A DNA stretch of 64,000 bases from Anticarsia gemmatalis (GCF_050436995.1 NC_134764.1:930001-994000); one strand, 5' to 3'. Positions 38,341-50,008 are shown, counted from the stretch's first letter. Program-made: numbers and translations. The notes: a model not told the origin generated them from the sequence alone.

Positions 38341-38660
38341 TGTCCGGAATATCAAGCATCATCAAATGTCCTCTCATTTAAGGCTGAAGATCCTTGCCCA
38401 ACAAGTCATATGTCAAATAGATTAAAATTAAACCCGTATCTAAGTTATAATAATAATATAATGATGCTGTATTGAATGATTAATCTCAATAAAGGTGGCA
38501 GGCACGCACGTGTCGTGACATTTCTCGCTGGCAGCTCGTCGAGCTATTGATTCCATTGGCAGATCTCTCTCGTTGCACAATGTAATGGCTACGGCTATTT
38601 TTGGGCACTAGGGATGACTCTGAAAGACGATGTCGAGGATAGGACGACGTGGAGAAAGTC

Positions 38661-38912
38661 TATCTATCTATCGTATGGTTAGTGGTCAACCTAGTGTCAA
38701 AGTTGTTCAAACTGCTCGAAAGGCCTTTAACTTAACGACTGTTATCTTAATTGACAACAACCGTGACCGACTTTTTACGTGCCTTCCGAACCACGGGGAC
38801 GCTCAGTTCAAATATCACTATGCGGTCATCCATCTATGGAATGAAAGCGCCAAAGGTTGCTTAACCCACAGATCGTTCACCGACCGGTGAGCGCAACTGG
38901 CTATGGTTGTCA
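38661..38912 (-). mobile_element. 5S-rRNA-derived SINE (family A), copy 1
   Basis: Read on the minus strand, the head carries GGTTAAGCAAC and GGATGACCGC, the intragenic promoter parts of 5S rRNA. The core CCGTGGTTCGGAAGGCACG follows, then GATAACAGTCGTTAAG, and the end is a short (GATA)n tail. The same layout occurs at 57886-58147 and 58631-58897. A plus-strand frame across it (38630-38890) is a by-product and not a gene. Confidence 0.75.
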
Positions 38913-39119
38913 CTAATAGAAAAAGGCGTTAATTGTAACCAAACTTTTCAAGAATAATGTTACCAGTGATATTAAATCCAGTCTTCTCGAACTTATTTTA
39001 TATTTACATATTTCCAGCTGGCAACCCTGACTATAGTTTGAAAATGACAGGTTATTTTAACAGCCCGTAACATTGTTAATATGACATGTGGTTCAGTTAT
39101 TAATTGTAACATGAATGTC

Positions 39120-39175
39120 GTTCTATTGTAGGACGTGGGTTCGATTTACTTGTCGTTCAGGTGCTGTTTGCCGAT
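39120..39175 (+). repeat. tRNA-like B-box relic
   Basis: GTGGGTTCGATTTACTTG in a degraded SINE context. No cloverleaf. Confidence 0.35.
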
Positions 39176-39348
39176 ACAATGTGTTTTATTTAGTTATCAT
39201 ATAGTAGATATTAAGATTATGGATTGGTTTAGAAGAAAATCTGGGGTATTTTTAGACAAATTGGTCCCTTATGATTATAGTCTATAAGAAATTATAATCT
39301 ATTTTTGTAATAATTGGTCTCTTGATTTTGAAAAGGGTAAAGGCAATG

Positions 39349-39430
39349 TTTGTTACTCTGAAATGTAAAAACTACTGAACAGATTTTGATGAAATTTGGC
39401 TTATAGATAACCTAGATTTGGTTTGATATC
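39349..39430 (+). repeat. RTE-like LINE/SINE tail fragment
   Basis: TTTGTTACTCTGAAATGTAAAAACTACTGAACAGATTTTGATGAAATTTGGC pattern in pieces, matching 7707-7840. Confidence 0.55.
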
Positions 39431-40182
39431 CTTTTTTATTAGAATATATTTTAAGCAACTGAGATGCAGAATTATTTCTTTGCTATACAGTATAAGATAG
39501 TATCTGAATATATGCAGCTTCTAGGTGACTTTGATTAGTAGAAGTTAGTTCCAGTCATAGTATATTTGTCTCTTCCTCAATAAATAACCTATAAAAATAA
39601 TAAACACATGTACGAAAATCTTGTTTCAAACATCATACAAGCAATGATGACCAATAAATTCTAAGTAACGTATTAAATAAAACTATTTTGAAAAAACGAT
39701 CATATCCATTGATACCAGTCGGAGCCCACATGTGCGAGAAGAGGGGGACAGAGCTATACATTAGAGGGAGAGGGAGCTATTTTTTTCTTTTTTTTTGAAG
39801 ACTAAAGGCACCGATTTTGCCATATGTACTTTGAGAATAATATTGGTTAGAACTTTTTATAAGTTTTGATCTTTTTATTATTGTTTGTTGTGTGACAATT
39901 TTTTAGAAGTAATTATGGTGATTTTTGAAACATTGGGAGATTTTTTCTAAAGGCAAATTTTATACTCTTGAGTATATTTAATAGGGTAAAGTAGTTTTGA
40001 AAAATTACGTGTTGGTGTTAATCACTATAGTTTGGTACTTAGTAGCGGCATTGTTAATAATGGTCTTCGGATTCGATTCCCAGTAATACCAAAATAGATT
40101 TTTATTTTGAATTATACGTAAGTACGTAGTTAGTGTATTATTAGACTGGTAAGTTTTTTATTTCCACATACATCTATTGAGG

Positions 40183-40303
40183 GCATGCAAAGTCCCCAAC
40201 CCGCACTTGGGCAGCGTGGTGGACTCAAGGCCTAACCCCTCCCCCTCGTTTGGAAGGAGACTTATTGCTTACTTATTGCCCTGCAGTGGGACAGCGATGG
40301 ATT
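40183..40303 (+). repeat. Repeat L copy
   Basis: GCATGCAAAGTCCCCAACCC, then GGGCAGCGTGGTGGACTC, AAGGCCTAACCCCTCC and CTGCAGTGGGACAGCGATGG. One of the better preserved copies. Confidence 0.75.
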
Positions 40304-41640
40304 AAAAAAAAACTTATGAACTAACTAAATAAACTACGTATAGCAATTCAAAAGATAAGATTCTCAAAACAGACTTCATCACACCTCTCTGTTAACCCCC
40401 TAACAACAAACTCGTAGTATGACTAACACAAATACCGCTTCCTAAGCTTCTAGATTATCAGAATTACTAGTAACTAACCTACCTAACTGCTAACTAATCA
40501 ATAAAAATACAACAACATTAAAATATTGCTTTCAGAAAAAATAATTTTGTTTACGTATAAAAAACGCTTCCGTCTCTAATTTCGACCATCAGCAATTTCT
40601 TATCAACCAGTAAAGAATTGACATATTTTCTCACGGTTGTGATAAGAGATATTGGACCTTTTGGTGAAGGAATAAGGTTGAAATTCGGTTGGAAAGAATC
40701 GTGAATGAAGGGACGTTGGTCTAAAGTGTGGGTGGGAGCGATTTTGTGTGGATTGTTCTAGTGCTTTTCGTGATAGGTTTGCTTGAATTGCTTTTATTTT
40801 ATAATGTAAATAATTACCAACTAACTTTAGCACTGTATTTTATTCGTTCTTGTTTGTTTTTCTAAACCTAGCGTAAATACTATATTTAAATGAGACAATT
40901 GGTTTACAAATAGGTACAGGAAACGGTTATATATTTTGGTTAACTTTTGCGATAGTACTTTATTATATCATTTTTAAGGATTAATTATCAGATAAAACAG
41001 ACTACCTTGAGGTCAAAATCATCAAAATTATAGATTTGATTAAATTATGTCTTTAAATATTGAAATCAACTTACTAATTTAAACGTTAGCGTTATCAATC
41101 ATCCGCTCCGCTCTCCGCTCGCCTCTCTGCTTATACCTTGCACCACAAGGTGTAACATATCGCGACACAAACAAGCGGATTCACGGGACGCGCATATAGC
41201 AATGAATCGGTGTTCTATTACCGTAACCGTTTGTCAATTGCCAACGACTTTCTCGAAACATCTATCGTATGAGTTATGAATGAGATTCTTATATACATAT
41301 GTAGCTAGATAATTTTACCTTTTATAGGTAATGATATAAGTAATTAAGATGGGAACTATTTTTGAGTAGGTGGTAAGCAGAATAAGGGTAAGTGTAAGAT
41401 AAAATAGGAAATTAATGGTAACTTTGTATTAATGTATATGGTTAGTGGTTAACTAGAGTCAACTGTTTTGCCCCTATGGTCTGGGGTAGTTAGTGTATCA
41501 CTTCTGGTCCTGGGGTGTTCACTAATTAGTCGCGAATGGGCTTATACCATAAAATGGTTAACTTTATAGAACTTTCTGCTGCTACTTGTTTTTACGAAAG
41601 AGTGCTTAAAGCGCATGCTTTCTAAATCATCAATGAATTT
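40304..41640. other. Intronic sequence, nothing recognised
   Basis: A short GC-richer stretch at 41100-41140 (CGCTCCGCTCTCCGCTCGCC) is the only standout. No exon or element ends were found. Confidence 0.45.
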
Positions 41641-41644
41641 CAGA

Positions 41645-41735
41645 AATACTTGTACCGAGATGGAATCGAACCCAAGACCCCATAGCAGATTATAGGCGTG
41701 GTGACCTACCTTGCCATAGATTCTAACTATGACTA
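41645..41735 (-). repeat. tRNA-derived SINE relic
   Basis: Antisense B box (GGAATCGAACCCAAGACCCC), with an antisense A-box-like GTGACCTACCTTGCCATAG further right. First of a cluster of such relics that runs to 45.9 kb. Confidence 0.55.
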
Positions 41736-42169
41736 CTTTATGCACAACCTATTACAAGACAAAACGACTCAAGAACCGAACCTAAACTCCCACAGTAAAC
41801 AATACAAGTGAAACAATAAAAATATCCCGGCTCCACTTACTTCCCACAGACATCCTGTGATCTATAGATCTTATAGATCATTTGTATTTATCGATCATTG
41901 CGCAGGAGTCGCGTTGCGTCTCGGCTTACCGGCTTGCAGATAAACTTAAAATAAACAATATCAGACGCTGTAGTATGTACAGGGTGTTTGAAATTTATTT
42001 TAAAGATTATTTTGATGCCTTTACAAATTAATTCCAATGATTATTATTTTATGCATAATTTTGTTAACAAATAAAAAATATATGTCATTGGTAATCGGGA
42101 TAATTATTCTGTTTACTAAAATTATCCTAGGTTCAAACCCAAGAGTTGATTAATAGAACCGAGTAGGTA

Positions 42170-42228
42170 GTAAAAGTCCTAGCCTTTTACGCATTTGGTC
42201 TAGGGTTCGAACCCTAGGCAATACACTG
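42170..42228 (+). repeat. tRNA-like B-box relic
   Basis: TTTGGTCTAGGGTTCGAACCCTAGGC includes a perfect palindromic B box. No matching acceptor stem was found. Confidence 0.45.
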
Positions 42229-42347
42229 ATTAGTCATCTTATGAGATGTAAGTATTAGAAATATTTTTATCTATAGTCATTTGTTTTCACGGTAAAAATA
42301 ACAAATTTCAGGATGCCTGAGCCTTCTTTGAAACAGTTGTAAATGAG

Positions 42348-42452
42348 ATGCAAGTTCCCACCAAGCCCTTTAGCCAGCGTGGTGGACTCGGAGCCTTTCC
42401 CCCTTTCATTACAAGAGGAGTCCCGTGCCCAGCAGTGGGACAGTAATGGGAT
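42348..42452 (+). repeat. Repeat L copy
   Basis: CCTTTAGCCAGCGTGGTGGA at the left and CCCAGCAGTGGGACAGTAAT at the right. Confidence 0.75.
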
Positions 42453-43271
42453 TACGATGTGGCCTTTGATAATTCATATTTTTAGTCCAAAACTATTCTG
42501 AGAGCTACAGATGTGAAGCATATGTTGTATTATTTACAAATATTTACACGAATACGCGTTTGGCGTATCGAAATGTGTAATAATTGCGTGTGTGTGATAC
42601 ACAATTGTAATATAACTTGGTACATATTCGATAATAAACCGCTTTGATTGCGTTCGCGTTGGATTCGACCGAAATGTTTACAATCTCTGAGTTTTAACGA
42701 TTTCTTGTCATTTGAAATTTTGATAGTTTTTATTGCTGAGAATTCTTTTGAAAATGGTTTTCTGCAAATTATTAATATTTTGAATTGCTTTTGCCATGAC
42801 ATTGGGCGTTATTTTGAAAATAATACGACCAATTTTAGGGACCCGTACCTAAAAGGTAAGCCTTTATTAGTTTCATAACTATTATATTAAAACTTTGGTT
42901 TAAATATAAGTTTCTTACATATACTATGGCTTCAATTAATATTAAAAATTGCAAACCAAACATCAATTTTCATTGACAACTAAATTTGTTATCTATTCAA
43001 AATTACTTATAACGTTAATGTCCGTGAACAAACTATCACATACTACAATATTCCTCAAAATAAATACAAAAAACATAATCTTTATTAAACCAACACCCTG
43101 TATAACCTAACACTAATAATGACGTCACAAATCGAACTATATGGGAGCACACGACGTGGTTCAATCCCACGCCTGAAATATAACTATAGGTATATAGGTA
43201 GTAAGTTACTATTGACAGGAAGTCCGATAGCGGGCCGACTCAGGTGAATAAGTATGTATCTTGTATGTTGT

Positions 43272-43474
43272 ATAGTATAACAACTTAGTAGAGAGTCTTT
43301 TTAGATGCGTAAGGTTTTTGTTCAACATTTTGAACCTATACAACGGATGGTGACTTGCTGGATATGGGTATTTTATTTTGGAAACACAGGAGGTAGGTAC
43401 TTCATTATAATCTATCTAGTCTAGTTAAATCGTGCATGACTAGGCTCTCTACTAAGTTGTTAGACTATAGTGAG
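43272..43474. mobile_element. Unclassified MITE with roughly 27-bp terminal inverted repeats
   Basis: The left end has TATAGTATAACAACTTAGTA-GAGAGTCT. The right end, reverse complemented, has TATAGTCTAACAACTTAGTA-GAGAGCCT. The interior is unrelated to other repeats here and has no ORF. The target duplication is unclear, so the superfamily is not assigned. Confidence 0.65.
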
Positions 43475-43647
43475 ATAATATGTCTATATAAATATGTCCA
43501 ATATGTAAGTTAAAGAATTTATTTATATTTAGAATAAAGAAGCGAACCTATAGGACATAATAATATATACGGAAGGTATGGAATTTGTCATAAAATAATT
43601 CTTAGAAAATCAGCACTCATATTATAGATTTTTCAAATATTTTCTTC

Positions 43648-43722
43648 GTCTGGGAATCGAACCCGAAACTTACTTGTGGTATTAGCTAGATAACCTCCAG
43701 AATTTGCGCCATGTGATAATCC
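43648..43722 (-). repeat. tRNA-derived SINE relic
   Basis: Antisense B box TGGGAATCGAACCCGAAAC and antisense A-box-like AATTTGCGCCATGTG. Confidence 0.55.
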
Positions 43723-43739
43723 TATAGGGGTTAAGCAGA

Positions 43740-43800
43740 AACACTTGCTTCATTCATATCCATACATCTTACATACATGTCCGCCGGTTACGAGTACAAC
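43740..43800 (-). repeat. Interspersed repeat B-linked fragment
   Basis: CATTCATATCCATACATC and GTCCGCCGGTTACGAGTAC, the latter shared with 50947-50966 next to repeat B copy 5. Confidence 0.45.
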
Positions 43801-43933
43801 TGTTTAGTAAACTAAATCAAAAGTTTATATGGGAATTGAACCCCTTGTTCTCACACTAAAATAACTACACTTAACACATTAATAGCTTATTTACTATGTA
43901 TTAGGAAACTTTTATAAATCTATTTAAATTATA

Positions 43934-44146
43934 TTAGGTCGGGGAAAAAGTCTTTCGCATTATAGTACGTTTAAACTTGTAATAAAATCTTTTCTCTACA
44001 CAAACAAGCTCGATATTTGGGTACCTCACGAGCTCACTGAAAGAAACCTAATGAACTGTGTACTCATTTGTGATTCCTGAAGCCAAAGAGATTTTATTAC
44101 AAGTTCATACATACTATAATGCGAAAAGACTTTTTTCCCGACCTAA
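43934..44146 (+). mobile_element. Internally deleted mariner element
   Basis: Flanked by TA on both sides. The left end TTAGGTCGGGGAAAAAGTC and the right end (reverse complemented) TTAGGTCGGGAAAAAAGTC continue inward as matching repeats through TTTCGCATTATAGTA and on to ACTTGTAATAAAATC, giving terminal repeats of about 60 bp. The interior keeps a remnant of transposase coding sequence (44015-44077). Too short to be autonomous. Confidence 0.88.
44015..44080 (+). pseudogene. Mariner transposase remnant
   Basis: Translates to 21 residues including VPHELTERNLMNCVLICDS and then a stop. This matches the conserved mariner transposase segment W-V-P-H-E-L-T-x-x-N-L...CDSLL that precedes the catalytic domain. 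Both flanking parts of the transposase are deleted, so the fragment is non-functional. Confidence 0.85.
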
Positions 44147-44299
44147 TATCATAAAAGAAAACATGCAAGTTATCCTAAAAGGACTAAGCAGAGAACAGCA
44201 GAAGTCTTATCCATTCCCAAGTATCATTTTTATCTCTACCGTATACTATTCAGTAACTTCTACATGAAAACTCCGAACATTTCTTGACATAAAATCCCA

Positions 44300-44370
44300 A
44301 TTGCAGTACTCAGGAATCGAACCCGGAAACTACCTGATAATATTATATCTCCATATTGCTATATATTTGC
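44300..44370 (-). repeat. tRNA-derived SINE relic
   Basis: Antisense B box CAGGAATCGAACCCGG. The remainder is decayed. Confidence 0.45.
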
Positions 44371-44833
44371 CCACTGTATTTGACCATCACAAGTCTTAAG
44401 TAATAGACTTAAATAAATAAATGATTTGATTTTTTATTTCTACATTTTACAAATAATAAAAGTAGAGACTCAATTTCATAACCTAAACGTATATTTATTC
44501 TCATTCATACATCATATTTATAACATTAGTATAGATAATTACAAACTCTACCGTCTACATATTGTAGAGTTCTTAACATGTGGTATCATCATTTAATTAA
44601 TACCATTATAGCTTTGACAGATTTATATATAGAGTCGACTCTATGCTTATAAGTAGAGCAAATACACACTCGAATAAAACATACATCACGACTGTTATAC
44701 CCAAAGGTTTAAGCAGAAAAGAGAATTATACCCACATTTTACTATGTCCCATTGCTATTTATCCGGCTAAGTGCCTCCAAGTTACTATTGAGAAAAAATC
44801 TAATTTAAATTAGAAAATTCTAATACTACTTTG

Positions 44834-44890
44834 CTCGGGAATTGAACCCGAGATCGCACGATGATCATTCATTACTAACCGCGACATAAA
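44834..44890 (-). repeat. tRNA-derived SINE relic
   Basis: Antisense B box CGGGAATTGAACCCGAG. Confidence 0.45.
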
Positions 44891-45020
44891 GGAACTTTAG
44901 TTTAGTTTACATATAAACATTTTATTACTAAGTTTATAAGCAAAAGTAATCTTATATCGAAAAAACGTTTATGATACGGACACAAAGTACAGCCAGATTT
45001 GAAGCAAGAAAAAACATGCA

Positions 45021-45083
45021 AATAGTTCTTCCGTGTGGGAATCGAACCCGTGACGGAACAGTAGCGGCATAGCAACAGCATTC
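45021..45083 (-). repeat. tRNA-derived SINE head (family S)
   Basis: TCTTCCGTGTGGGAATCGAA-CCCGTGACGG, matching the head at 32446-32543 in the same orientation. Confidence 0.6.
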
Positions 45084-45117
45084 ATTATTACTAAATATAT
45101 TTCACCTATGGTTGTTT

Positions 45118-45190
45118 CAACGATAGGGTCTCCTCCCGTATTGGGAGAGGTTTTTCAAGCCCTCTTCCCGGGCTGGGGACTTAACATTTT
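45118..45190 (-). repeat. Repeat L copy, degraded
   Basis: GGTCTCCTCCCGTATTGGGA, then CCCGGGCTGGGGACTTAAC. Confidence 0.5.
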
Positions 45191-47905
45191 TCAGAAACAA
45201 ATGAACATACTACTACCTATTACTTAATTGATTCTTTAAAATTACTTATTTTATTCTATTTCTTCTCTAATCTAAGTAAGACTTAGCCAATTTTTTAAAA
45301 CGACATCTAATTTATAACATCTTACAATTAGGGAAGAAAACGTTATCCCTTCGAACCTTTGCGGTGAGCAGAGATATCAAAACGGTACTTCTTATTTCAT
45401 CCACATTCATACTCTCTTATACACAACTTTTTGTATGATAATCTAATAATTCGTTGACAAACTCGCTAGCTTAGTAATTATCCCTCAACTTCAAACTTTT
45501 CAGTTCCAAGTACATTCTAATAAGAATTAGAACCATTTCTAAAAAACTAATTAGAGATAACACAATTACTAAATAACACATACACAACAATATTAGAAAA
45601 AGTGTGATTTTTATTACGCATAGAAAAATACATTTTCTTATAACACTCTTAATGTGTCAACTTAACAATTATTGCAATAAGTTTTCCAGTCCAACAATAA
45701 TAATTTAATCGAATTAACAATTATTTTTCCAAAAACAAATGAATTCAAATTCCGAAATATGCGATTACATTTTCAATATTTCCGCGAACCCTTTACTAAG
45801 CTATTAAAATACCTGCGCTATGAGTAGCCCTTTGTAATAGTTCAAAAGGGTCCGGTTTGAACTTACGACCTCACATTGCCTTAGCCCTTCACCTACAAAT
45901 GTAGTTCACTCCCTTAACATTCCCTTCGACAACGGTTACAATAACCGAAGTTAATTTAAACTATTATAAACTTGAACTGTATTTTTACATAACATTTTAA
46001 TATATTTTGAACAAAAATAATAATTATACGGACTTTAAAAATTGTTACACTTTTCTAAATTGTTGATCAGTAAAACATTTTTTAATAAAATAATTAATGT
46101 TTTTTCATTTAACAATATAGTAAAGACAGTATTTTATTGTCAAATGAAATCGTCGTATTTCTTATTTGTTTCAATGTATGCGTAGAATAGGTAATTTATC
46201 ATAAAAATATGTTCTCACAGCAAAAAACTCGACATATCAAAGTAACAATGGAAAAATCCCACATTATCACGTTCTCGTGTTATTCGATTCACTGTTAATC
46301 GATACTGTTTAGAATCGATTAGGTTTTTATCCATTTACTAATTAGAATTAACTGCAAAGTGATACTGTAAAAAACACCTGTCCGCGCTTTGTACAATTAT
46401 TCAATATTCATTATTAGTTTGCAATTTGTAATGATTTACATATCGCATTTTTCAAACTTATTTATCGCTTAATTGACTACCCTATGCATAAAACGCTAAT
46501 GTTTTTTTCCAATCAATTATTTATTGTAATTGTAAAAATCATTGCTTTATTGTACTGTCATATTAAAATTATTGTTTAATAATTAATATTTAAATAAATT
46601 AAAGTCCGGAAACTGTCGTGTTTAATTCAACAGTTAAGTCGCGAGGTCAAAGACCTCTGAACGCCATCTGTACGAGAATAATTAAACCGACTTCATTTTA
46701 GTTTCTTAAGTTAATTTTTGGTTAAACAAAAAATGGACCGACTTTTGTTAAAAGATAAACTCGTTCGAATGAAACAGTTAAAGAACATGTCTAGAAAAAA
46801 ATATAATTGAACAGATTTATTTATAGTTTATTTATATCCTAACCACATTTTGGTCATAAAAATATTATTTTTTACCTGAAGGACTTATCATTTTGTGCTC
46901 CTAAAATTATTTACTTAGTCCTTCTATATGAATTCTGAGACTAAACCTAAGTCTATAAAATTAATTCACACGTTGGTATCTCACCAAACTTCCTACATTT
47001 TGTAAAATATGCAGAAAATAATAAATCATACTGATTATCATAATTTTTGTAAAACATATGAACTTGTAGATTTCTTTCGAATAAATCTTTCCTTCAACAA
47101 GATTGTCTTTGAAACCTGCCGAGAGGCTTCACTTTTTAAATATCACAGTTAAAACATACATATTATTCTCACTATCCCACTAAAATTAATTTAATCACTA
47201 TTACTTTTTCAAAACACTTAACATAAAAAATAATTTAAACAAAAAATTTTCAATTCAATAAAATTTTATTTTTACGAAAAAAAATCTGTTTTATTTTCAC
47301 TCTTTATTTTCTGAGAAATAAAATGTAGGGTGATGTGAGCAATTATCGTCTGTCTGATCAGTCACAGTTAAGAGACGGAACGCCGGCAGAAGGCCGCCGC
47401 CCGCGTTCCTCGCCATTTAACTTTCAATCGCAATTGATCATTTGATTTATCGATCAAATGTACCGACTGCATCCGACTTTTTATTTTTTAATGAGAACAC
47501 ATTCTCAGGTGAAATTGAGAATATTTTAACCTTATATTTATTATTTCCTGGACGGATTAATGCGATGATTTTTGATATATAATTCTGTATAGTTCATTAT
47601 TTGGTTATGTCAGATTTATTTGTGCTGTAGAATTTTCTCGGTCCAATTTTTGTTCACAGACTTAGCCGGTAATCTGGACTTAGTTTTCGAAATATTGTGT
47701 GTCGTAAAACTCTTGTCCAGTTGGCCTAAAATCTTGTTAGAACGCAAGAATTATGAGTTAACTACGTTAGAAGTTGCACGGACTTGTAAGATTACTTCTA
47801 AACGACACTTAGAATTTTCGACCATCAAAATTATCTATCTTAATAAAAATCACACTTTTCCTAATTATCACGACACAAATATAAAACACTGAAACAAACA
47901 CTTAC
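45191..47905. other. Intronic sequence, mostly unique and AT-rich
   Basis: An antisense B-box relic lies at about 45851. A GC-rich block at 47375-47412 (GGAACGCCGGCAGAAGGCCG, then CCGCCCGCGTTCC) sits 0.5 kb inside the proposed intron. ATCGAT hexamers cluster at about 46302, 46316 and 47450. No exon was found. Confidence 0.45.
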
Positions 47906-48160
47906 GTGTGTTCACGGCTGATTCTTGTTCAATCACAATCTTTACAATGTTCCACATAACACTTCTAAGTCAAAATAATTCACAACAACTGTTTATCTCG
48001 ACAATTGTTTATCAGTAACACTCGCACTAGTAACAATAATGTTACTAAATTATAAAAGCGAAACACAGTCAGCTACGCCCAAAAATAATCTCTCAAGTCT
48101 GAGCGAAAACAAAACAAAAACATGACACAGTGTACACAAAACTCAAGTTCACTAACGACC
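47906..48160 (-). other. Candidate non-coding first exon of cut
   Basis: The minus strand has a donor CACAC|GTAAGTG at 47906/47905. Upstream of it lies a balanced-composition segment unlike the AT-rich surroundings, without repeats, next to a CpG-rich block. A start site near 48150 is suggested by a TATTATAATT element at about 48180 and an initiator-like TTAGTG at about 48151. The upper boundary is uncertain. The exon would splice to 31403. No transcript evidence is available, so another first exon is possible. Confidence 0.35.
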
Positions 48161-48269
48161 GATGGCGGCGAGGAAAAAAATTATAATAAATAAAAAAAAT
48201 CAGTGTACAATTATTGACAGTTTGCAATCACAATCGATTATCGGAGGTAGGGTTTCGATCCGATTAGTT

Positions 48270-48560
48270 ATTATTACGTAAGGCGAGGATCGCGGAGCGC
48301 GGCGTGGCGGCGGGCGCGCGTGCTTGTCGCGGCACACGACTGCAGTGCGATCCTTCGGACGTAGCCCCACCAACACTACGCGCATCTGAGGCTCACTCCT
48401 TGGCGCGGCCCCGCCCAGTGGGACGCCACTCGGTAGCTAAGATGACCGTCTCCCTCCTTATCGCTCTTCGCTCCGCGGCCGCTTGCGGTCCCTTTCCCCC
48501 GCGGCGACAGTGGGGCGCGCCAATAGGATCGGTTCGGCGGATCGAGTCGAGACGATGAAT
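48270..48560 (-). promoter_or_regulatory. CpG-rich block, candidate cut promoter region
   Basis: By far the most GC- and CpG-rich non-transposon stretch in the window (for example GGCGGCGGGCGCGCGTGC, GCGGCCGCTTGCGG, CGCGGCGACAGTGGGGCGCG). It lies just upstream, in minus-strand sense, of the candidate first exon. An 84-codon plus-strand frame over it is arginine/alanine-rich low complexity and is most likely an artefact of GC content. Confidence 0.45.
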
Positions 48561-50008
48561 CGAGATGTGTACTTAGGTATCACTGCACAAGTCCTTTTGT
48601 TGTAGTCGATAATAGGATGCGCTTTTTTTGCGGCGCGATTGACTGCCCGCTCCTTGGACGCCCGGCTCGTGGAGCGTACATTTGTTTACATTTACTCTAC
48701 CACTTGTGACCACAACAAACACGCCTACCCTCATTTTTTGTGACTATTTAAAAATACCAAACACGTTAATTTTTTTTCTTTATATTTTACTACACATGAT
48801 TCAATAAAAAAATCCTCAACTTCCTGGATTTAAGTATTAATTTTTAACCATTTTTTGCAGCGACATTTTTTTGGTAAAGAAAATTTTCAATCGAAAAATA
48901 AAAATAGGGTATTAGCTATCACGTTGAATGATTAGAAAGTGCAGTAACGTAAGGGCAAGACGCGTAGGGTGATCGTCTCAGTTGTCGGCAGGGGTGGCTG
49001 AACTCGGTAGGGCGCAGATGTAGGTCAGTTTTTGTTTCGCGCCACCCGAAATTCGGTTACTAGGTTTGTTCGTGTTTCGTTGAGGTATTAATCTTTAATA
49101 CCGACAATTATTGGGCCTTTCACCTCTCGGCTATGATAAAAAATGTTTGATTATGTTGTCAAGTAAAGACTTATTGGTCGATGGTATCGCAGGTGTAAAT
49201 TACCGGCCGAGGTTAATACCTTACAGAAATGCTCACTTATATTTTAGTTCATTTCGGAAAAACACGAAACACCTGTACCAAAGTATAACTTTTAAATATC
49301 CGACTATTATAAAAAACGTCTATTAGTATATGAAAAATCATCTTAATTATAATGTGTTATTATAATTATAATAAATTCAGTTTTAAATACTTCACATTAT
49401 GCTTCAATAATCTCATTCACATAACTAACTTTTTGTCTCAAGTCATCACTCGGTAATCCTTGTTGGCAAAATTTTCGCTAATCTAGTTACAGTCCGCTCG
49501 TCGCTAGATGGCATTACGCGGCGGTTTTCACGATTTTCATTACATTTTCCGAGGGACAACGCGAAGGGGACTGAGTGAATGTATGGAGAACGAACTGTGG
49601 TTCGTATAGAAGTCGATTTGACTTAGATATGAACCATAAAATGTGAGTTGGAGTGGAAATTTTGTGTGTTGAGATGATTGCAAGTTGTATTTATTTGTAA
49701 TTAATATTATTATTATTATGTTAGTAATTTCTGATTATTTATAGAGTAATCAGGTGTAGTATTGTGAAGTTGTTTTTTAAGAATATTCGAAGCGGAATTG
49801 ATTGTAAGTAAATGATATAAAATTTTGTGAAATTCATTCGGTTCTGCTCCTTTGCTTACCTTTAGAAAAGTTAAGGTAATTTTTGATGATGTAAGATCCT
49901 TTTAACATAACATTCTGGACTATCTAAACCTAATTTGCTGTTCATCTGTTCAGGTGTTTGCTAAGTCGGTGCAATACTATGAATATGCTTGCATGTCTGG
50001 TAGGCGTC
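48561..50008. other. Upstream flank, nothing recognised
   Basis: A GC-richer segment at 48950-49060 (AGGGCAAGACGCGTAGGGTG, GGGTGGCTGAACTCGGTAGG) has no known signature. The rest is AT-rich. Confidence 0.45.

Larger units (their letters stand above)
31404..47905 (-). other. Proposed intron in the cut 5' UTR
   Basis: Right boundary: a donor-like CACAC|GTAAGTG on the minus strand at 47906/47905. Left boundary: the strong acceptor at 31404. The length would be about 16.5 kb. It contains no coding exon I can recognise and many small mobile elements, densest at 38-46 kb. The acceptor is secure. The donor is a proposal. Confidence 0.4.

Noticed and set aside
38630..38890. 86-codon plus-strand ORF sharing MVSGQPSVKVVQ with 57785-57967
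   Set aside because: The shared peptide is the antisense translation of the 5S-derived SINE body. Other copies are frame-disrupted.
48304..48558. 84-codon plus-strand ORF over the CpG-rich block
   Set aside because: Alanine/arginine/proline-rich low complexity as expected from GC-rich DNA. The antisense strand has a frame too. Better explained as promoter DNA.
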